Shown one piece after another: positions 56,651 to 64,000 of a stretch of 64,000 bases of DNA. The notes beneath the pieces were generated by a model. That model was not told where the DNA came from. It saw only the letters and a list, made by a program, of their open reading frames with translations, and searched no databases. The DNA is from Alentia gelatinosa (lineage: Eukaryota > Annelida > Polychaeta > Phyllodocida > Polynoidae): NCBI GenBank assembly GCA_950022655.1, contig OX465584.1, positions 43,816,723-43,880,722 of the forward strand, written 5' to 3'. The number at the start of each line of letters is the position of its first letter. Within the stretch, counting starts at the first letter, position 1. Position numbers and translations under genes: made by a program.

Positions 56651-57629
56651 TCAAGGAGTTCAAAATAACAGAACAGAGACACCATTTTCCCCATTTAGGT
56701 GAATTCCAGACAGAAAATCTTAGTATACCTCTGGACCGTTGAACTCACTGAGCAATTGTAGCATCTCGTCTTAACATTGGGTGGAGAGAACAATAGAATC
56801 CTCTCTCTTTGTGATGAACGGGTTTTATAACGGCAATACACAAAGTCGGACTTATTTATAAACCAACAAGATAGAGGGCATCCGAATCGATGTACTCGAA
56901 GTGACATTTGACAAAGATCTACAAGTATGTATAGCTATCTTTATTTTAGGCGTGGTGCTGTTAGATCCAGTCATTGAATCTGTTTTGCCCTCGGCTGGAT
57001 TTCGAAGAAACCTGCGAGTATAACTGCGGGAAAGATCTGGTCTTAGATACAGGTGGTCTCACTATAGCCTGGATATGGATGCCGGTGCGAGTGGTGATAA
57101 TAGTCTCGGGTAAGGAGTAGACTCTGGAGGCGAAGGTCCACAGAGAATAAAGCTTGTTAGGCGTTGTGTGAGAAAGATATGCCTGGTGGCCGATGTGTAA
57201 AGCGCTCTTGTACGTGGTTTATTAACGACCATATCTGTAGTTCACACTGAAGTAAATCCTGCATCTGCTTTGTAACATTAGAAGTAGGGATATCAGTGGA
57301 GTTTTCCACTCTCTTGGTTTACTCTATACGGGTAGAGAATGGAAGGGCACATCCTTATTTCTATATCATCATCGTAAGACGGTAATTAAACGTCTGTGGG
57401 CTTTGACAACGATATCCCTATTAAAGTTTTAACATCTTGTTAACTAAGATTTATGGTCTGGTTGCACTGTGCCGTTCGGAGACGTGGCATTCCCTTTAAC
57501 ACTACCTTAAAAAACTAGTTTAATTCCGAGCATAAGAGGTACTATTATGCTCATACAGTATATAACAGTATTCCTAGGATTGATGCCAGTATCAGTGCAA
57601 TCCTTTTGCCCTGTAATGAATCTATCTGG

Positions 57630-57700
57630 CTTGGTTTCGCTGATTCAACGTCCAATATATTGTAAGTAACTGTTATCAGACTGAATTTATTGGGCGACCT
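57630..57700 (-). repeat. TTTAACGTCC retroposon tail fragment
   Basis: TTGGTTTCGCTGATTCAACGTCC followed at matching distance by TAACTGTTATCAGACTG aligns with TTGGTTTGGTTGATTTAACG then TAACCGTTATCAGACTG in the element at 12459-12655. Homology fades after about 70 bases. Orientation as for that element. Confidence 0.62.
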
Positions 57701-59821
57701 AATACATAATACCTATCAATTTTTTATCGTTGATTTTCTATTACTATCACCCAAGAATGGACTCATCATATATATGTACCGATAAACTTTTCAACGTAAT
57801 TTATATAGCAAATTGATAGGAATCGTCCTTTATCCGAAATATGCAGACAGAGCTATAGAGTGAACCTTCCATCAAAGAATTCATGTATTCCAAGTAGAAC
57901 AGTATTCAGATATTCATGGTAGAGAAAAAAGACTGATTCTGTATTGTCTTATACTGCCGTAAACAGGTAGAGCTCCGGTATCTCATGTATGCCCTGGAGT
58001 GATACATGATTCACCAATCACACACCCACTTATTACAGATTCAGGTGAGTTGAAAATTGTGCCTTCATCCCGGAGGCACATGTAAGTCATGCCACCTAGC
58101 CGTACTAAAAATATGCAGATAACTAATGATGTCAAAAAATGTCATCATTAATGTGTATTCTAAACACATATATGATGGTCAGGTTCAACCATATAACATA
58201 AAAACAGTAAAAATTGAAAGTACTACTTCGATGCTGGTCCCTCAACGAGGCATCAAGAGCTGCTCTGTCTGAGCGATAATGGGGTGAATAGCTGAGGGCG
58301 ACGCGCGGGCTGATTGAATCATTGCTCGCTAACGGCGGTCAGGGCCAGTCACGTGACGCATACGTCACTCAACGACTATGCGTGTGGAAGTGGTGTGGAG
58401 CTTTGCACGGTACACGAATTGTGGAATGCGCTGTAAAGGCGAGCTTGTGCGTGGGAAGGACTGAATGAAAGTGACACACGCATGCGATCTGAAGCCGCCT
58501 AAGTGTGAAAGATATGGATGTTAGTAAGACACTGTAAGATAGATTTTTATATCTAATAAAGAGTGATAACTTAAAGGAGTGTAGGTTAGAAGATACCAAA
58601 ATAATTACAGGACGAAATGTGTCTAAGATTTATACAAATAGCATATCTATAAATAGAGATGTACATGTATCTACCATTAATGTAGGCCCTATTTATCTTA
58701 CAAGTGACTCACCGACGAACCAGTGAGTTTGACATGTTTTCACATCATTGTAGAAAATACATCTACGTGTGTATAGTCTCTTTATTGACGTGTTTATCAA
58801 AAATCTGATTTTTTATTGCATTCAAAGATAAAATGTATATCCCTTTACGGTCCTCAATAAACTTGGTGGTAATATTTGGTCGCCACGTGGTATGACCAGC
58901 TGGGAAACTGCTGTTACTTATCATATTTACTTAGATGTTACAAAACATATAAGTAACATATGGGCACTGTTAAAAGCGTACAGATTATCTGCTGTTGACG
59001 AGAGAAGTATTTTCACATTGAAATGAAAGTACATTAAGGAGAAAGCCAACTACATTGTTCTCTTGATATAAAGTATGAATTACACAATAGAAATCCACCC
59101 AAAACAAAGAAATCCTAAGGAGGCCCTTAGTTTTGTAATTTGTATTACCTCATTCCTGGTTTTTGTTTAGCCATTGAATCAACATTGTAAAAATGACCAA
59201 CTATCTATTAAGTGATGTGTAAAAACTACCCGACAGGTGTTGAGTATTCAACATAATATTGAGATCGACACAGGGTGCTTCCTAAAAGGTCCGTGCTCCA
59301 GATAGTGGTTAAGGCCCAACTGCTTTGACAGCCACTCCCTACGTTTGAACAACCCCCTGTCTTAGTTTGGACAAAGTATATAAGCAGCCAGATGTGCAGA
59401 CAGGAATCACTCTTCACCAAGACACCGAGGCTTCAACATCTCCAGGCTGCTGAGCATTACCGCCCCGACAGTGAGGAGGTTGGAACACCATAGGACTCTA
59501 GACTACAGAGGCCTTTACTTGGGATAGGGCTTCTCCACAAGCTCCTATCATCCCAGTTCAGGAGGAAACGAGGAACAGAGGTTGACAGCTGCTACCACCA
59601 CACTTAACTTGCGCGACAAAATGTGCTATCACCCGATATAACCCTGAACACCAACTATGCTTATATGTTGTTGTTTTTATGATTTTAGATCGGTATCTCG
59701 GCGAAATACTCACTTTAGATGCTGAATCCTTTGTGATGCTTTGACTTCTCTTTGTTCCATGTTTGTTATTGTGAAAAATCAATCACAGTAATCTTATTGT
59801 GTATGTGATCTGTTACAATAT
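57701..59821. other. Non-coding stretch with an E-box/CRE cluster
   Basis: AT-rich apart from about 58250-58500. GTCACGTGAC (58348-58357), an E-box of CLEAR/USF type, lies four bases from TACGTCAC (58361-58368), a CRE-like core. No transcription start or exon is recognised. Confidence 0.35.
58348..58368. promoter_or_regulatory. E-box plus CRE-like pair
   Basis: A 10-base palindrome GTCACGTGAC is followed four bases later by TACGTCAC. Both cores are bound by conserved bHLH-zip and bZIP factors across animals. Close spacing within a CpG-rich patch suggests a proximal promoter or enhancer; this is inference. Confidence 0.35.
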
Positions 59822-60300
59822 TTTAGGTCTTAGGGATGACTTAATGCACTTCTTGGTAGAATGTCCAGAGACAAAGTTTTTCTGGGAAGCCATAACAAGA
59901 TGGCTGAAAAATGTCCTTAGTGACAACTTCTTAAAGATTACTAAAGAAGAGGTTATATTTGGAAGATATGGTGTTGCCTCCTCAACCAGGATGGTCACTT
60001 ATGTAATTTTACAAGCTAAATCCTTTGTGCATCGGCAGAAATTATTTTATGCAAATGACTTATTATGGCTTTCATGGTGGAACTGAAGAGGAAATTAGAG
60101 ATAGAGAAATATGTATATATGAAGGAAGGTCGCATGCATAAATTTAAGTATTTAGCTCAACTGTGGGAGACAATCCAATAGGGAGGAGTGTGGACCTTTG
60201 GGGGGTAGGCAGAATTAACTGCAAATACTGTTTTGATGTGTCTGTCATATTGTCTTGTTATGTTTTGTCCTGTATGAAAATAAATTTTATTTTTTTTTAA
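59822..60300 (+). mobile_element. LINE (non-LTR retrotransposon) 3' end, frameshifted
   Basis: The plus-strand frame from about 59823 gives GLRDDLMHFLVECPETKFFW, the His/Cys-Pro and FW signature found C-terminal to reverse transcriptase in L1/Tx1-like LINEs (usually D..HL...CP....FW). It stops at 60084-60086. One frame over, from about 60075, coding continues (LKRKLEIEKYVYMKEGR, then KYLAQLWETIQ) to TAG at 60179-60181, so the copy carries a frameshift. A 3' UTR with AATAAA follows and the homology ends near a T/A run at about 60290-60300. The reverse transcriptase core is absent, so the copy is 5'-truncated and dead. Confidence 0.78.
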
Positions 60301-61326
60301 ATGGGGAGAAGAAATAATATTCCATGGGTGAGATGTGACACATGTATTTCGAAAATCTGTAGAAACAGGGTAGATTAATTTACCAGTGCATGACAACCCT
60401 ATATCATTTAGAAATGTATCTGTTTCTTTATGGCTGCTAAAATACTTGTGTGTATATATCCTGTACAAGTTGAAAATAAAATATTCTCCACAATAAGAAT
60501 ATTTTAGGTCTTTATGCATACCTGGAGACGTCGGAACCTAACTGATCAATACTGATCGCCGATTCTAATTCTTTATAGAGATTGAAAGACTACAGATACT
60601 AGTGTGCAGAAAGGGTCACAGGTAGCAGCTCGGCCAAGCACCCAGTATATCCCATTCATTGATGGATAGTGATTGGTAAGTCTATCCCAATCTCTACTGA
60701 TAGAAAAACAGATGCAGTGTTGCTTCCTGTTACATCGGTGTGCATAGATCTCGTGTTATGATGAAGATGAACAGAGGATATACATAGTTTAGATGAGTCG
60801 CTGGGTAACTGCGAGGAATGAGGAAGGCGAGATGCCAACAGGAATACCGTTACAGACAAGCTGTAATAGCTTCTTTACCTTCATTTTTAGTGATTCTGAC
60901 AGAATCACTTGCTTAGAGCTATCGTTGCCACTAGTAAAAAATCATCACATTCTGAGAAAATCATCACCTGCACTGATGAAGTACTTTCCAACAGTATTTC
61001 CCAAGAAACAGGTCACTTGATTGTTCTCTACCTCGTGGAACTGCTACATTGATTTGACAATTGAAAAGATTACTACGTACTCAACAGGCAATTATATTTA
61101 ATAAACATTTCTGGTGATTCTAGTTACTGCGTTGGATAGTTAGAGATTCATCAACTTTTAATTTCTGTGTTTAAAAAAAACCTGGGCATTCATTGAATGC
61201 ATTTTTCAAGTTGGTTTTGATGGAATAATGCCCTGGATGTGTCGGACACTTATTACCCTGGTATTGGAGTTTCTTCCGGGAAACTCTACCATCTGAACCT
61301 CTCATATAGAGCAGTGATTCTCTATA
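60301..61326. other. Non-coding stretch, nothing recognised
   Basis: AT-rich. A perfect palindrome AGTGATTCT-GAC-AGAATCACT lies at 60889-60909. AATAAAATATT near 60476 could be a stray poly(A) signal. No gene is called. Confidence 0.4.
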
Positions 61327-61330
61327 TAAC

Positions 61331-61880
61331 TGTAGCGTTCCCTCTAGTCGCTGAAAGTGTATTACCACTTTCCGCGATCGACAGCCGACTAGAGGTTCCG
61401 AGACTTTAGTCGCTACCCTGTACTTACCGCGCTAGTACAGGTGGGTTCGGCTTTACTCACTGGAAAGGGGAGGGAGACACTAGATCTACCAACTACCGCT
61501 TAACCACAAAGACAAAACCAGACTCCGGACTGTTTTAGTTAACCGTTCTTTATTGCGGATAGATTTTACAATACGTTAGTGCTACAGGGCACTAACTAGC
61601 GCGGGAAGAGATACTGGTCTCTTCAACGTTGAAAGGCGTTACAACACAACCTAACCAACACGTGAGGCTTCAGACATTCACTCCGTAAAGAGGCACCGCG
61701 AGAAGTCCTGTCAACCCGCTGTGAACTCAGCCTTATATAGTGGCTGAGTTACGTAATGCGGGCGAACCTGTAGTATTTGCATACCGCTGGTCCACCGGCC
61801 ATACCGCACAGCAGGGATCGGCACTCGCGCCACCTAGTTCTAAAGTGAAACAACGCTGCTCGATTGCCCTGACCCCTACA
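61331..61880 (-). mobile_element. Solo LTR of an LTR retrotransposon
   Basis: A 550-base unit begins TGTAGCGTTC and ends CCCCTACA on the plus strand, so both strands start TGTAG and end CTACA, as LTRs do. It is flanked by TAAC on both sides (61327-61330 and 61881-61884), a 4-base target duplication. Read on the minus strand it has a TATA box (CTATATAAGG, plus 61731-61740) and, about 185 bases on, AATAAA (plus 61549-61554), giving a sensible U3-R-U5 order. GC is higher than around it. No internal retrotransposon sequence adjoins, so recombination has removed the body. A Ty3-type origin is likely but not proven. Confidence 0.85.
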
Positions 61881-61884
61881 TAAC

Positions 61885-62159
61885 CATTAATTTCCCGTAG
61901 AGAAATATTTACGATTCACCCTTGCAGCCCGCTTAAGGCCTAGTATTGAATGGGGGTTTCTAATCCGGCTATCCATCTAATTCATCTATGAAATCTTACA
62001 ATAATTTGAGGCATCACGAGACTGATAAACAGTGGATATAATTAATAAAAGAAAATATGAACACAATTTTGAAGCCGTGATTGAAATCCCCCTCCCTCCC
62101 AACTGTGAAAGAGCTGTAAAATATTTCCCCAGCTTTTCTGTATTATTTCCAATTACCAG
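61885..62159. other. Non-coding stretch
   Basis: AT-rich DNA between the solo LTR and a GC-rich island. Nothing recognised. Confidence 0.5.
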
Positions 62160-62530
62160 GTGCGGGTGAACACGAGGCAGTAGAGCGCTACATGACGAGA
62201 CGACCCGTCAGTGGCAGACATCCCGGCGTCGGCGCCCACTGCGGCCACGCCTTTTTACCGCCCGGGTTTTGTTTTATCTTCAGGTCCCACATCGCTCCAC
62301 TGACGCCTACTGAAATAAAACGTAACAATAGGGGCGTGTTCGCACGCAGCGTGCTGAGATGGCGGGGTTTTTACCAGGGGCGTGGTTTATGGGTTGTGCA
62401 TGTCAGTCACCCTGATGACGGGCGTATTAGACACGCCCACTGACGCCCGACCAATCACGGCCACAGACAGGGGGCCGCTGGAGCGTATCGGCATGGTGTC
62501 AATGGATGTATGTGGCCATGAAATCGGCGG
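62160..62530. promoter_or_regulatory. CpG-rich island, possible promoter
   Basis: CpG-rich with a CCAAT box (62451-62455), KLF/Sp-type words GGGGCGTG in two places (62331 and 62379 areas) and the direct repeat CCACTGACGCC (about 62297 and 62437). No first exon or TATA box was identified on either strand. The 83-codon plus-strand frame is not splice-supported. Confidence 0.35.
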
Positions 62531-64000
62531 AGATATTCCACTGGGCCCTCGTATTGATTAGCACTTAAAGCCAATGGTTGTGGGGATGAAATTGCCCTGG
62601 AAATATAGCATGTTGGAATCTCATAGACCTCGTCGGAATATATCTACACAATACGCCAGTCTGTATTATTGATATTACTGCACTGTGGTTTCTTTTTTCT
62701 CGAAGGTATATCTTTTATTGGGCACAATTGTACAATATAACACTATAGATGCCTGGGAACAGGACTTTTCCAACAATTCACACACCCTGCCTCTTCTCAG
62801 ACTTCTACAAGACCTAAGTTGACAAGCGGGACTGTTGCCGAGCTCTAATGAGAATATCGCAAGAAGTGAATTCTTAATATTTGATTATGGTGAGCATCCG
62901 CCAAGTTAAATTGTGGCTACTACTTGGAAGCGACAGGCCATGTGTAAATTCCTTATTTTCTAGAGAGAAACATCACAGGATATCCACCGCCCTACAAGGC
63001 TCTCACTACACTGCTCGTTATAATGTGGCTCACTAACAAACCAACTTCAGTGACCAGACTTGCCAATTGCCCATTAGGCAATTTAAATATTTCTGAATAA
63101 TACAATTGAAGACTTGGTATCGTTCAAAAACACACCCAATTTCCGTGTCTGACAGCATCAGTCAACAAGTTGTGAGCGGCCTGCACCGCTCTGACCCCAG
63201 CCCGCCATTCGCTGCACTCTCCCGTCTTCAGCCACCCGCAAAAACACAGAAATGTTCCCTCGAAAAAATAAACGGCTAACTTTTAAAAGTTTCATCACAA
63301 TGCTGCCGATGAGAGGCTTCAACACGAATGAATCTGTGGGTGTTTTAATATTTTTTTATCTGAGCAGTGGCCAGGCAATGGAGGGGCGCCTCGTGTACAT
63401 TTATCATCAAAGAAAGATGAGCGGGGCTTAATTGCCTGATGGTAATGAGAGGAACCTTAATGAATGGAATCTAATTAAACAACGACTTGATTTGCTCTGA
63501 TAAGAAACGGAATCAGACTCTGTAGACGCATGAAAGACTGTACATGAAGAGACTACACAGTAGTGTTTTTGTCTACGATTGTTGCCTTGATGCGGCGTTG
63601 ATCCGACCAGAAACGAGTTGGTTAGTTAGTGGTGCGCACTTGTGCTTACCTCATTAAGCTGGATAGGTATATACTTAATTATACTTCCATCAACGTAGGG
63701 CTCCGGGCATTATCTCCTTATCATATTTATCAGGTTTAGTGCTCGGCAAATGAGTCGAATTAGCAAAGAGATTTTATTTACAATAGAATTCAGCATGCAA
63801 AGAGGACAAGATATTGGTATAGACCGTATAGACTTGTTTTTAGTTCTGAACTAAGCTGGTCCATTGTGATTTTCCTGTGCGGACACTTACTGTATGTCGT
63901 TTGCATGCGACACGAAATCCATCACCATCCCAACTTCAGAAAGTAACAGAATCCTTCTCGGTTTATAATATTATGTCAAATACAAAGTGTACATTAATGC
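62531..64000. other. Non-coding stretch; enhancer-like block
   Basis: At about 63360-63520 words such as CTTAATTGCCTGATGGTAAT, CCTTAATGAATGG and CTAATTAAAC give a dense set of homeodomain-type TAAT/ATTA sites in otherwise complex sequence, as in developmental enhancers. A minus-strand donor CTTAATGAG|GTAAGCAC near 63650 has a short open frame behind it but no acceptor. No gene is called. Confidence 0.3.

Noticed and set aside
61331..61393. Separate small inverted-repeat element (CCTCTAGTCG...CGACTAGAGG)
   Set aside because: It lies inside the solo LTR and is better read as structure within that LTR's U5 end.
1..64000. CRISPR arrays, bacterial operons, rRNA genes or virus-derived coding regions
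   Set aside because: No regularly spaced identical repeats with unique spacers, no tightly packed frames with ribosome-binding sites, no rRNA-like conserved blocks and no viral protein motifs were seen on either strand.

Overview
This window looks like nuclear DNA of a marine invertebrate, most likely a mollusc. Introns are long, there are no operons or ribosome-binding sites, and base composition is AT-leaning with sharp GC/CpG-rich islands. Many decayed short transposons and tRNA-derived retroposons are present. A repeat core reading TTTAACGTCC next to TTGG-type runs is one I associate from memory with mollusc genomes; the phylum is an inference. Open reading frames of 60 to 150 codons occur by chance in such DNA, so genes were called from splice sites, reading phase and composition, not ORF length.

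The only convincing gene is on the minus strand between about 19.6 and 8.2 kb. Four candidate exons keep compatible phase: 19556-19633 (phase 2 to 2), 15607-16032 (2 to 2), 13623-13704 (2 to 0) and 8236-8368 (0 to 1), with a weak possible fifth at 5295-5351 (1 to 1). The 426-base exon is the anchor: very GC-rich, with two poly-alanine runs and a Ser/Pro-rich, basic segment. I do not recognise the family. Both ends of the gene are missing or unresolved.

From 20 to 64 kb I see no confident gene, only isolated candidate exons: 29823-29980 (+), 38810-38935 (+) and 47085-47192 (-). There is also a possible frameshifted concanavalin/laminin-G-like fragment at 22999-23277 (-). At the left, 9101-9330 (+) and 11904-12024 (+) are similar isolated candidates.

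Most supportable features are repeats: a composite repeat with a tRNA-like head in two opposite copies (3.4-3.9 and 37.5-38.1 kb); a direct duplication (4.0-4.9 and 6.8-7.5 kb); a 197-base retroposon with a 14-base target duplication (12.46 kb); a solo LTR with a 4-base duplication (61.33-61.88 kb); a LINE 3' end with a frameshift (59.8-60.3 kb); three inverted-terminal-repeat elements (32.9, 40.3 and 50.0 kb); an unnamed family near 22.7, 35.7, 36.4 and 53.1 kb; and several minisatellites. I found no CRISPR array, functional tRNA, rRNA or virus-like coding region. Nothing here amounts to a complete new system. The best leads are the unidentified minus-strand gene and the composite repeat family.
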